Origin: Gemmatimonadaceae bacterium
GTDB taxonomy: Bacteria; Gemmatimonadota; Gemmatimonadetes; Gemmatimonadales; Gemmatimonadaceae
Length of the DNA: 64,000 bases
Assembly: GCA_036003045.1 (NCBI GenBank)
Contig: DASYSS010000010.1
Span: forward strand, 1-64,000
Direction of reading: 5' to 3'
Position 1 is the stretch's first letter; each line of letters starts with the position of its first letter. Made by a program: the position numbers and the translations under genes. The notes beneath the pieces were generated by a model that did not search any database, was not told where the DNA came from, and saw only the letters and a list, made by a program, of their open reading frames with translations. This document shows, one piece after another, positions 17,310 through 25,863 of this stretch.

Positions 17310-19945
17310 ACGCACCGTCGGGTGACGCATGGCGCCCTGACGCCAACGATCCCGCGCAATCTCCCGCCGCACGCAACGAGCTCCGCGACCGGCTGCGAGC
17401 CTCGTTGGGCGCCACCTACGCTCTTCAGGGAGAGCTCGGTGGCGGTGGTATGGCTCGCGTCTTCGTCGCTGAAGAAATCGCGCTTCACCGGCAAGTCGTG
17501 GTGAAGGTGCTTCCCCCGGAGACAGCCGCCGCGGTGAGCGCGGAGCGCTTCCGTCGCGAGATTCAGATGGCTGCGCGCCTCCAGCACCCGCACATCGTGC
17601 CGCTGCTGACCGCCGGCACCGCGGGCGACATTCTCTACTACACGATGCCGATGGTCGAAGGTGAGTCGCTCCGTACGAAGCTAGAGCGCGAGGGCGAACT
17701 CTCGGTCACCGAGACGGTTCGCATCCTGCGCGAAGTCGCCGACGCGCTGGCCTATGCGCACGCGCGCGGATTGGTGCACCGCGACATCAAGCCCGACAAC
17801 GTTCTCATCTCGGCGAACCACGCAGTCGTCACCGACTTCGGTGTCGCCAAGGCTGTGAGCGCGGCGACGGTGGAGGCGACGCTCACCGCGGTGGGTATCG
17901 CGCTCGGCACGCCGGCGTACATGGCGCCGGAGCAGGCGGCGGGCGAAACCGACGTCGACGCCAGGGCTGATCTGTACGCGCTCGGATGCACTGCCTACGA
18001 GATGCTCTGCGGGCGAACGCCATTCAGCGGATCGTTGCGTCAGGTTCTCGCCCAGCATATGAGTGCCCCGCCTCAGCCGATCGTGACTCGCCGCGCAGAC
18101 GTGCCGGCCGGGGTCGACGAGTTGATCATGCGATTGCTGGCGAAGGACGCCGCCGACCGTCCCGCGACGGCAACGGCAGTCGTCGACGCGCTCGATGCGC
18201 TTGGTTCGCGGCCGGCGGCGAGCCACGGCAAGGCACGGGTCGCGCGGCTGCTCGGCTTGTCGCGTCGGACGACGGTTGGCGTCGCGGTCGTCGCAGCGAT
18301 CGGCATCACTGCGCTCGGTCTATGGGAGCGATCCCACGGGGCGCGGATCGTGGAGCGCCGGCTCGCCGTCGCGCCATTCGAAAACCTCACCGGCGATCCC
18401 TCACTCGACAACGTCGGTCGCATCGCGGCGGACTGGCTGACACAAGGTCTCACGCAGACGGAGTCACTGAGCGTCGTGTCATCCGCCATGGCCGCTGCCG
18501 CGTTGGGCGACGCGAAGGGCTCCTATGCCGAACGCGTACAGCGGCTCGCGAGCAAGACCGGTGCGGGGCTGCTCGTTTCGGGAAGCGTGGTCCGTCGCCG
18601 CGACTCGCTCCTGCTCGACGTTCAACTCACGGAGGCGCGCACGGGGCGCATCATAAGCACTCTCGATCCTGCGTCTGGTCCGGTGGCCGATCCGATGGTC
18701 GCGATCGAAGCCGTGCGCGAGCGGCTGCTCGCCGAGCTTGCTGCAGAAGCGTCGTCCGTGCGCCGTCTTTTGGCCGGCACGCGGCCCCCGACGTATGCGG
18801 CCTACGTCGAGTATCTTCGCGGCCTCGAGCTGATCCTCCGCCACGCCGACAATGCCGGGTCGATTCCGTATTTCGAGCGCGCGATCGCGCTCGACTCGAC
18901 GTTCACGCAGCCGTACCTCTGGCTCGGGAGCGCGTTCGTGAGCACCGGCCAGTATGAGGCCGCCGACTCTTTGGTGCAGCGAACTCGTTGGCTGCGCCCG
19001 CGGTTGACGCCGACCGACCGCTACCGATTCGATTGGCTCGAGGCGGCGATGCGCGGCGACCTCGAGGCGGCGCTGCGAGCGGCGCAGGGGAGCGCCGCAC
19101 GTGATTCCGACGGCGTCTGGCTTTCCCTTGTCGGGTTTGACGCTGTCTACCTCCTGAGACCGCGTCTCGCGATCCCGGCGCTCCAGCTCGCGGACAGCGC
19201 GATGACCGCCGCGGGGGCGGGGTTGCAACGGGTCGCGCTCTCGATCGCCCTCCACGAGGCCGGCCGCTACGACGAAGAATTGGCGACACTCGAGCGCGGG
19301 CGTCGAGCGTTCCCCGACAATCGGGACATGCTCGTTCAGGAGCTCAGTCCGTTGGCTGGCCTGCGGAACGGCGCGCGCGCCATCGCGCTCGCGGATACAG
19401 TGCTTCGTGGCGAGACCGACTCCGTCGGCCCGTCTCTCGTCGGCGTGTTGGACGGCGCACTCGAGGTGCGCGCGCATGGCGATCCGCGCTCAGCCGAGGA
19501 GATTGCGCGGCTGGCGCTCGCGTGGTGTTCAGCGCATCCGATGAAGCAGGAGCCAAGCATTCGCGCGTTCCGTCACGGTCTCGCGTTCTTTCTACTCGGC
19601 GGGCTCGATTCGGCCGAGACGTACTTCGCCCGGGCGCAGCCCGATCCGTGGTTCCAGGCGCCCGCGTATCTCGCCGTCACGCGGTTCCTGCGCAGCCACG
19701 ATCGCATCGCCGCGGCGCACACCGCCGACTCGCTCGGAGCCCTCGATCGCCGATGGATGTTCGGCGGCAATACGTTCGCGCAGGCGGCGATCATCGCCCA
19801 CCTCGGCGACTCGGAGCGGGCGACGCAACTCCTTCGGCAGGCGGTCGCGCGCGGCCAGCCTATGTTCGCCTGGCACGTTTCGCCTGTTCTCGACCCACTT
19901 CGCCGCTATCCCCCGTTCGTCGCGCTCATCACACCGGAGCGTTAG
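17306..19945 (+). CDS. Transmembrane Ser/Thr protein kinase with TolB-like and TPR regions
   Basis: 879 residues. The kinase domain (about 37-300) has a Gly-rich loop GELGGGGMARVF, K67 in VVVKVL, HRDIKPDN with D160, DFG with D177, and the APEQ segment, so it should be active. One helix (TVGVAVVAAIGITALGLW, near 320-335) crosses the membrane. The outer part begins with LAVAPFENLTGD, a TolB-N-like motif seen in adenylate cyclase and kinase proteins of this type, followed by TPR-like repeats to the end. A periplasmic TPR sensor regulating a cytoplasmic kinase is the natural reading. It may be coupled to a 39-codon ORF upstream and converges with the M13 peptidase gene. Confidence 0.92.
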   Translation: MNAPSGDAWRPDANDPAQSPAARNELRDRLRASLGATYALQGELGGGGMARVFVAEEIALHRQVVVKVLPPETAAAVSAERFRREIQMAARLQHPHIVPLLTAGTAGDILYYTMPMVEGESLRTKLEREGELSVTETVRILREVADALAYAHARGLVHRDIKPDNVLISANHAVVTDFGVAKAVSAATVEATLTAVGIALGTPAYMAPEQAAGETDVDARADLYALGCTAYEMLCGRTPFSGSLRQVLAQHMSAPPQPIVTRRADVPAGVDELIMRLLAKDAADRPATATAVVDALDALGSRPAASHGKARVARLLGLSRRTTVGVAVVAAIGITALGLWERSHGARIVERRLAVAPFENLTGDPSLDNVGRIAADWLTQGLTQTESLSVVSSAMAAAALGDAKGSYAERVQRLASKTGAGLLVSGSVVRRRDSLLLDVQLTEARTGRIISTLDPASGPVADPMVAIEAVRERLLAELAAEASSVRRLLAGTRPPTYAAYVEYLRGLELILRHADNAGSIPYFERAIALDSTFTQPYLWLGSAFVSTGQYEAADSLVQRTRWLRPRLTPTDRYRFDWLEAAMRGDLEAALRAAQGSAARDSDGVWLSLVGFDAVYLLRPRLAIPALQLADSAMTAAGAGLQRVALSIALHEAGRYDEELATLERGRRAFPDNRDMLVQELSPLAGLRNGARAIALADTVLRGETDSVGPSLVGVLDGALEVRAHGDPRSAEEIARLALAWCSAHPMKQEPSIRAFRHGLAFFLLGGLDSAETYFARAQPDPWFQAPAYLAVTRFLRSHDRIAAAHTADSLGALDRRWMFGGNTFAQAAIIAHLGDSERATQLLRQAVARGQPMFAWHVSPVLDPLRRYPPFVALITPER

Positions 19946-19959
19946 GCGGCGCTTCGGCC

Positions 19960-19978
19960 TGGTGACACTCTGTCACCA
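19960..19978. terminator. Short hairpin between convergent kinase and M13 peptidase genes
   Basis: TGGTGACA, loop CTC, TGTCACCA gives a perfect 8-bp stem that overlaps the stop codon of the peptidase gene. It lacks a T-run of note on either strand, so termination is only a possibility. Confidence 0.35.
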
Positions 19979-22027
19979 AATCCGCACGCGATCCGCCGGC
20001 GCGAGGTACAGCTTCTCTCCCGCCTTCACGTTGAAGGCCGGATACCACGGGTCGAGATTGCGCACCGTGAGCGCACGCCACGGTCCCGGCGAGTGCCCGT
20101 TCGTCAGCAACTGCCGCCGCAGGGCGGGATCGCGGAACTTCGTCCGCCAGATCTGCGCGAAGCTCAAAAAGAGCTGCTGATCCCCCGTGAGGCCGCCCAC
20201 CGCCGGCGCCGACTTCGCGGCGAGCGAGGCATGGAACGCGTCGTATGCGGCGGTGATGCCGGCGAGATCCGCGATGTTCTCGCTCAGCGTCTGTTGTCCG
20301 TTGATCGCCAGGTCGGGGAAGGGATGGTACGCGCCGTACTGAAGCGCCAACGCGTGCGTCGAGCTCTTGAAGTGCGCGAAATCCGACGGCGTCCACCAGT
20401 TGCGCATCAGGCCCTTGGCATCGAACGCGGCACCGAGATTGTCGAAGCTGTGGCTGATCTCATGTCCGATCACCGCGCCGATGCCGCCGTAGTTCATCGC
20501 GTCGGCCCGCTCCGCGTCGAAAAAGGGCGGTTGGAGGACCGCCGCCGGAAAGTTGAGCGCGTTCATCGCCGGCATGTTGACCGCGTTCACCGTCTGCGGC
20601 GTCATGACCCACATGTTCGGATCCACGGGCTTGCGAAGATCGGCGATGCTGCGGGAGAACTGAAAGCGTTCGACCCGATCCGCGTTGCCGTATGCATCCG
20701 TCGGAGACACGACCAGCGCGGCATAACTCGGCCATTGGTCCGGATAGCCGATGCCGACGCGAAGCGTCTGAAGCTTGGCTTTTGCCTCCGCCTTGGTCGA
20801 CGGCGCCATCCAGGCGAGCGCGTCGATGCGATGCTCGAACGCGCGAATGAGGCCCGCCACCATATTCTGCGCGTTCGCCTTGGCTGCCGGCGGAAAGTAT
20901 CGGTCGACGTATGCCTTGCCGACGACGAAACCGAGCGCGTCACTCGTCGCGGCCACGGCGCGCCGATCGCGCGACTCCTGCTCCTCGGTGCCGTTCAAGG
21001 TCTTGCCGAAGAATGCGAAGGACTCGCGATCGAACGAGGCCGGCAGCACGGCAGCATGATCCTCGATCGCGTGATAAGTGAGCAAGGCCTTCCACGATGC
21101 GAGCGCTTGATTTCCCGCGAGCGCGGCGATCCCGGTAATGGCGCTCGGCTGCCAGGCGACGAGCGAATCCTCATTGGCCAGTCCGGCCGCGGCAAAGAAC
21201 TCGTTCCAATCGAGCCCCGGCGCCTTGCGCGCAAAATCGGCGCGCGCCCAGTGGTTGTTGCCCTTCACCGGGTCCTCGCTGTCCTCGACCTTCCAGTGCA
21301 CGCGGGCGATTCGCGTTTCGAGCGCGATCAGCGAGTCGGCGTTCGCCCGCGCGCTCGCAATGCCGGCGAGTGTGAGCATTTTCTCGACGTGCGCGCGATA
21401 CGCGACCCGCATCGCGAGCATCGCCGGCGACGTGTCGAGGTAATAGCTCCGGTCGGGCATCGCGACGCCGCCCTGAAGCAGATACGCCGCGTTGCGTCCC
21501 GGGTGGTTGAAGTCCTGAGCGACCCAGAGCCCGAACGGATTGTCCGTGTGCAGATTCGTGTTGTTGATCGGGTCGACGTCGGCCCGGAGATGCGCACCGA
21601 TGAAATGCGCGAGCGCCGCTCTGCTCGAGATCGCGGCGATACTGTCGAGCAGCGGCCGGATCGGCGAAGTCCCCCGCGTCGCGATCGCCGCCGTGTCGAG
21701 ATAGGCGTGATAGAAGTCAGCTTCCTTGCGCTCATCGGTTCCGTCTGCGGTGTGTACCGCGGCCGCGCGATGCACGATCTCGATCACGTTCGCTTCAGCC
21801 CGCTTCGCAGCGATATCGAAGGAACCGAAGCTGCTCCGCTCCGGCGGGATCTTGGTCGCGCGATCCCAGTTGCCGTTCGCGTATTTGTAGAAGTCGTTCC
21901 CCGGGCGCACCGCCGTATCCATCGCCGCGGCATCGAGGCCCGCGATTGTGCGCTGAGCGCTCGTCGTCACAGGGATTGCGAGTATCGCGGCCGTGCAAGC
22001 GACCACGCGAGTGAGGCGGCGGTTCAT
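19973..22027 (-). CDS. M13-family zinc metallopeptidase (neprilysin/PepO type), secreted
   Basis: 684 residues with a signal peptide ending near PVTTSAQ. The catalytic zinc motif HEISH lies in GAVIGHEISHSFDNLGA, the third zinc ligand Glu in SENIADLAG, and the C-terminus ends with VRIW, as the family's usual Trp terminus does. The N-terminal helical lid domain, starting GNDFYKYANGNWDR, is complete. Such enzymes cleave oligopeptides of up to a few kDa in the periplasm or outside the cell. All active-site elements are present, so activity is expected. It is a monocistronic gene; 150 bp upstream lies a truncated lipoprotein frame on the other strand. Confidence 0.95.
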   Translation of the reverse strand: MNRRLTRVVACTAAILAIPVTTSAQRTIAGLDAAAMDTAVRPGNDFYKYANGNWDRATKIPPERSSFGSFDIAAKRAEANVIEIVHRAAAVHTADGTDERKEADFYHAYLDTAAIATRGTSPIRPLLDSIAAISSRAALAHFIGAHLRADVDPINNTNLHTDNPFGLWVAQDFNHPGRNAAYLLQGGVAMPDRSYYLDTSPAMLAMRVAYRAHVEKMLTLAGIASARANADSLIALETRIARVHWKVEDSEDPVKGNNHWARADFARKAPGLDWNEFFAAAGLANEDSLVAWQPSAITGIAALAGNQALASWKALLTYHAIEDHAAVLPASFDRESFAFFGKTLNGTEEQESRDRRAVAATSDALGFVVGKAYVDRYFPPAAKANAQNMVAGLIRAFEHRIDALAWMAPSTKAEAKAKLQTLRVGIGYPDQWPSYAALVVSPTDAYGNADRVERFQFSRSIADLRKPVDPNMWVMTPQTVNAVNMPAMNALNFPAAVLQPPFFDAERADAMNYGGIGAVIGHEISHSFDNLGAAFDAKGLMRNWWTPSDFAHFKSSTHALALQYGAYHPFPDLAINGQQTLSENIADLAGITAAYDAFHASLAAKSAPAVGGLTGDQQLFLSFAQIWRTKFRDPALRRQLLTNGHSPGPWRALTVRNLDPWYPAFNVKAGEKLYLAPADRVRIW

Positions 22028-22180
22028 GCTGGCACTCCAGGTGCAAGTAGTCCGTGAGCGAGGAGAAATGCATCTCCCGCAACGACCGCACCAGCCTGCG
22101 TCGACGGCTAGGTTGTCAGCAGCTGTTTAACCTTTGACGTCGTAGCGCCTCAGTAGGCCGCACGCCCATCATAGCCGCCC

Positions 22181-22324
22181 GTGAAATCACGAATCCTGAT
22201 CGCCCTTGCCGTCGGTGCACTCGTAGGTTGTTCCGACTGGACGGGCGTCAGCTCACGCTCACGCTGCGCGAGCACCTTGGCGGAGGTGCCGTTCGGACAG
22301 ACCTGTACGTCGCGCCGTGATTAG
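22181..22324 (+). pseudogene. Probable truncated lipoprotein gene
   Basis: A GTG at 22181 opens 47 codons beginning MKSRILIALAVGALVGCSDW, a textbook lipoprotein signal with lipobox LVGC. After about 25 residues the frame becomes Cys/Arg-rich and ends. In the next frame the same DNA reads QLTLTLREHLGG and TDLYVAP before TGA at 22320, a more protein-like ending. I read this as a lipoprotein whose signal and C-terminus survive in different frames after an internal loss. A genuine tiny lipoprotein is the alternative. Confidence 0.4.
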
Positions 22325-22339
22325 CCGACGACTACTGGG

Positions 22340-22654
22340 TCAGCCGCGCGGCCGGACGCCCAGCTCTGTGTCGAGCTCCCTCAAAGCCGCGTCATAGTAG
22401 GGATCCGGAGCCGCCGCCGGCGGGAACTCGCGAATCGGCGCGGGGCGCGATGTGTGGGACGGCGCGAAGATAGCGCGCGCGAAACGATAAACCCCGTACC
22501 CGATCACCCCGACGATCGCCAGCTTGAAGGCGATCACGAGAAGGGCGAAAAGGGTACCGACGAGGCCGGCGGTCAGCGCCAGCGCAAGAAGCGCAACCGG
22601 GATCGTGATGGCGAGCCCGATGATGACCTTGAGGAGTGTCCAAAGAACGCGCAT
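22340..22654 (-). CDS. Small inner-membrane protein of unknown function
   Basis: 104 residues. The N-terminal 60 residues form two or three hydrophobic segments (VLWTLLKVIIGLAITIPVAL, then ALLVIAFKLAIVGVIGYGVY). The C-terminal tail is Pro/Ala-rich and acidic near the end (YYDAALRELDTELG). There is no signal peptidase site. The ATG at 22654 is preceded by GGAGGCATGCG in reading direction, a good ribosome site. No family with known function is recognised. Confidence 0.65.
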   Translation of the reverse strand: MRVLWTLLKVIIGLAITIPVALLALALTAGLVGTLFALLVIAFKLAIVGVIGYGVYRFARAIFAPSHTSRPAPIREFPPAAAPDPYYDAALRELDTELGVRPRG

Positions 22655-22830
22655 CGCATGCCTCCAACCGGCACCGCTGGCTGTGGAATGTTGCTGCCAT
22701 CGAGGACTGGATCGCCCTCGCCAGGTCCCTACGGAAACGAGGCGCGTTTGGTTCCAGCCATTGGGGGCGACGCTTGCGCTCCATCGTCACTGGTATCAAC
22801 GTGCTAGAAGAACCCGCCAAAGGGGCACGG

Positions 22831-23322
22831 ATGAGCAAGTACACTCTCAGCGTCAACGGGCAGTCGAAAACGGTCGACGTGGCGCCGGACACACCGATGC
22901 TCTGGGTGCTCCGCGACTCCTTGGGCCTGGTCGGCACCAAGTACGGCTGCGGAATCGGCGAGTGCGGCGCGTGCACGATTCACGTCGACGGTTCGCCTCG
23001 GCGGGCGTGCCAGACGCCGGTCTCCGAGGTGGGCCGGGCAGCCATCACTACCATAGAAGGCCTTTCGCCGGACGGTAAGCATCCGCTCCAGCGGGCGTGG
23101 GTCGAGCTGGATGTTCCGCAATGCGGCTACTGCCAGTCCGGCCAGCTCATGACGGCGGCCTCGCTGCTCAAACAAGATCCGCGGCCGAGCGACGCCGAAA
23201 TCGACAAGACGATGGCGGGCAATCTTTGCCGCTGCGCGTCGTACACTCGCATGCGGGCCGGTATCAAGCGCGCCGCCGAGTTGGCCGCCTCCGGCATATC
23301 GGACAAGGGAGGCCGCGAATGA
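22831..23322 (+). CDS. (2Fe-2S) subunit of a molybdenum hydroxylase (isoquinoline 1-oxidoreductase alpha-like)
   Basis: 163 residues from ATG 22831, with AAAGGGG upstream. The plant-ferredoxin-type cluster motif is CGIGECGACTIHVDG plus a later Cys (RACQTP). The second cluster is bound by CGYCQSGQ and NLCRCASY. This two-cluster layout is that of the small subunit of the xanthine oxidase family. It passes electrons from the molybdopterin subunit, whose gene overlaps by ATGA (start 23319). An in-frame extension to 22636 is ignored. Confidence 0.95.
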   Translation: MSKYTLSVNGQSKTVDVAPDTPMLWVLRDSLGLVGTKYGCGIGECGACTIHVDGSPRRACQTPVSEVGRAAITTIEGLSPDGKHPLQRAWVELDVPQCGYCQSGQLMTAASLLKQDPRPSDAEIDKTMAGNLCRCASYTRMRAGIKRAAELAASGISDKGGRE

Positions 23323-25478
23323 AACCGCTTCGCAAGTCATCGCCGCCGGCAGTCGACCGACGAGAGTTCATCAAGGTCAGCGCGCTCGCGGGGGGCGGCC
23401 TGTTGTTCGGCGCGTATCTCCGCTTCGGAGAATCCGTCGCCTACGCGGAGAGCGCCCCGATCGCGGAGACCTTCGCGCCGAACGTGTTCATCAGCATCGC
23501 GCCGAACGGAGCGGTGTCGATCATCGCGCCGAACTCCGAGATGGGGCAGGGCATCAAGACCGGGCTTCCCATGATTGTCGCCGAGGAGCTCGACGTCGCG
23601 TGGGAAGATGTGACGATCGTGCAGGGCGATTTGAATTCGGCGTATGGCCGCCAGGCGTCCGTCGGCAGCGGATCGACGGTCGGCAACTACACGCCGCTCC
23701 GTCGAGCCGGCGCGACCGCCCGCGCCATGCTCGTCGCCGCCGCCGCGCAGACGTGGGGCGTGCCGGAGAGCGAGTGCACGACGGAGCGAAGCGCGGTCAT
23801 TCATGCCGCGTCGAAGCGACGCGCCAGGTACGGCGATCTCGTGGCGAAGGCCGCAACGCTAACTCCTCCCGAGAACGCGCCGCTCAAAGACCCAAAAGAC
23901 TTCAAGCTGCTCGGCACGCGCGTTCCCGGCGTCGACAATCAGAAAGTCGTCACGGGCGCGCCACTCTTCGGCATCGACGTGAAGCTGCCGGGAATGCTCT
24001 TCGCGACGTACACGAAGTGTCCCGTCTTCGGCGGAAAACCGAAAAGCGCCAACCTGGATGAAGTGAAGAGTCGGCTCGGCGTGCGCGATGCGTTCATCCT
24101 CGACGGCATCGAGACTTTGACGCCCGGCGTCGCCATCGTCGCCGACACGACGTGGAACGCGTTCAGCGCGACCGACGCGCTGAAGGTTCAGTGGGACGAG
24201 GGGCCCGTCGCCGCACAAAGCAGTGCGGAGATGGCGCGCCAGGCGGATCAACTCGCGAAAGCGACTCCGCCGGCGCCGCTACCGGCTGGCGCGAAGGCAG
24301 TCGAAGCCGCGTATCACTACCCGTTTCTCGCGCACGCGACGCTCGAGCCGCAGAACTGCACGGCGGTGTTCAAGAACGGCGTCATGGAGATGTGGACGCC
24401 GACTCAAATTCCCGCGAGTGGCCAAGGTCTCGTCACCCGCGGACTCGGCCTCGCGCCGAAAGACGTCATCGTTCACATCACCCGACTCGGCGGCGGGTTC
24501 GGTCGCCGGGGCAGCAACGAGTTCTCGATCGAAGCGGCGGCGATCGCCAAGCGGCTGGAGGGCACGCCGGTCAAGCTGATGTGGAAGCGCGAGCACGACT
24601 TCGGGCACGACAACTATCGCTCGAACGGCTGGCACTACTTCACGGCCGGTCTCGACGGTGGCGGCAAGGTCGTCGCGCTGCACGACGCGTTCGTGAAAAT
24701 GCAGGGCGGTCCCGGCGACATGAGCGCCGGCGGATTCCCGTTTATCGCGATCCCGGGTTCACAGGTGCAGTCGAGCAAACTGCCGCCTGGCATTCCCACC
24801 GGATTCTGGCGTGCTCCCGGCGACAACGGGAACGTCTGGGCGACGCAGTGTTTCGTCGACGAACTCGCTCACGCGGCTGGCCGCGACCCAGTCGCGTTCA
24901 CGCTCGACTTGATCAGCGCGGTTCCCGCGCCGAACCCCGCGGCCGGCGGGCGCGGGTTCGACCCGGCGAAGATGACGACGGTTCTCAAGCTCGCGACGGA
25001 AAAGGCCGGGTGGGGCTCGCCACGTCCGCGCGGCGAGGGGCTGGGCTTCGCGATCACGCACACGAACAACGCATACGTCGCGATCGTCGCCGACGTGTCC
25101 GTGACTCGTGACGGCCAACTCACGGTGAAAAAGCTCACGGCCGCCGTGGACGCCGGGACGATCATCAACCTCAGCGCGGCCGAAGCGCAGGTCCAGGGCG
25201 CGATGATCGACGGCATCGGCGCGGCGTGGTTCCAAAAGGTCACGATCGAGCACGGCGCCGCCGCGCAGACGAACTTCGACGAGTATCCGATGCTGCGGAT
25301 GAACCATGCACCGAAGCTCGTCGAGGTTCATTTCATCAAATCAGTCGCTCCGCCGACGGGGCTGGGCGAGCCGGGCCTGCCGGCGGCGGCACCGGCCGTG
25401 TGCAACGCGATCTTCGCCGCGACGGGGAAGCGCGTACGAACGCTTCCGATCGTCGATATGGATTTGAAATGGGCATGA
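23319..25478 (+). CDS. Molybdopterin-binding subunit of a molybdenum hydroxylase (isoquinoline 1-oxidoreductase beta-like)
   Basis: 719 residues. A twin-arginine signal (RREFIKVSALAGGG) indicates folded export, which fits the IorB branch, whose large subunit lacks a separate FAD protein. Molybdopterin contacts are visible as GGGFGRRG and the glutamine-containing start MGQGIKTGLPMIVAEEL. The catalytic Glu lies in TGLGEPGLPAAAPAV. It oxidises N-heterocycles or aldehydes in the periplasm, with water as oxygen source. The substrate cannot be fixed. It overlaps the (2Fe-2S) gene by four bases. No cofactor-loading XdhC-type gene or cytochrome acceptor is adjacent. Confidence 0.93.
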   Translation: MKPLRKSSPPAVDRREFIKVSALAGGGLLFGAYLRFGESVAYAESAPIAETFAPNVFISIAPNGAVSIIAPNSEMGQGIKTGLPMIVAEELDVAWEDVTIVQGDLNSAYGRQASVGSGSTVGNYTPLRRAGATARAMLVAAAAQTWGVPESECTTERSAVIHAASKRRARYGDLVAKAATLTPPENAPLKDPKDFKLLGTRVPGVDNQKVVTGAPLFGIDVKLPGMLFATYTKCPVFGGKPKSANLDEVKSRLGVRDAFILDGIETLTPGVAIVADTTWNAFSATDALKVQWDEGPVAAQSSAEMARQADQLAKATPPAPLPAGAKAVEAAYHYPFLAHATLEPQNCTAVFKNGVMEMWTPTQIPASGQGLVTRGLGLAPKDVIVHITRLGGGFGRRGSNEFSIEAAAIAKRLEGTPVKLMWKREHDFGHDNYRSNGWHYFTAGLDGGGKVVALHDAFVKMQGGPGDMSAGGFPFIAIPGSQVQSSKLPPGIPTGFWRAPGDNGNVWATQCFVDELAHAAGRDPVAFTLDLISAVPAPNPAAGGRGFDPAKMTTVLKLATEKAGWGSPRPRGEGLGFAITHTNNAYVAIVADVSVTRDGQLTVKKLTAAVDAGTIINLSAAEAQVQGAMIDGIGAAWFQKVTIEHGAAAQTNFDEYPMLRMNHAPKLVEVHFIKSVAPPTGLGEPGLPAAAPAVCNAIFAATGKRVRTLPIVDMDLKWA

Positions 25479-25502
25479 AGACCGGACAGAACTGACGGGA
25501 GT

Positions 25503-25769
25503 CTACACCGGTCGCTCTGGCAAGCACGCACCCTGAGCCGCTTCTAGTCCGCGCGGCGGGCCCGTGGGCCTCACATCCATATATGCCATGCGGACGTCCT
25601 TTCCGTAGAGCACGAACGACAATGTCGAAACGGCATACGGATACGGTATCTCGGAGACGTCGGCGCTCACGGGCCCGTAGTCGGACGGCGCCTGCGCGAA
25701 CACGCCCGTCGCGATCGCCGACAGAAACGTGCCGGCCGCCAGCGCACTTTGAATCCGGAACCAGGTCAT
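25503..25769 (-). pseudogene. N-terminal fragment of a secreted alpha/beta hydrolase
   Basis: 88 codons. The signal peptide (ALAAGTFLSAIATGVFAQ) is followed by IPYPYAVSTLSFVLYGKDVR and MAYMDVRPTG, the opening strands of a family of secreted alpha/beta hydrolases. In intact members the next segment is VVLLHG with the oxyanion hole; here the frame instead runs into PPRGLEAAQG and ends. No Ser nucleophile, acid or His region can remain. It is convergent with the molybdenum hydroxylase. The hydrolase identity is inferred from the YGKDVRMAYMDV pattern. Confidence 0.55.
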
Positions 25770-25863
25770 GTGCAGCGTCCTGTAGGCGGAGTGGATCGAC
25801 GCGGTGAAGCTACGTTCAGCCGATCTCGTCAGCCACCGGGAGCCCCTTGCGCCTTCTGAGCTG

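Noticed and set aside
20093-22057. 654-codon open frame opposite the M13 peptidase
   Set aside because: High GC makes the opposite strand open. It is Arg-rich, without domain structure, while the peptidase frame has all catalytic motifs.
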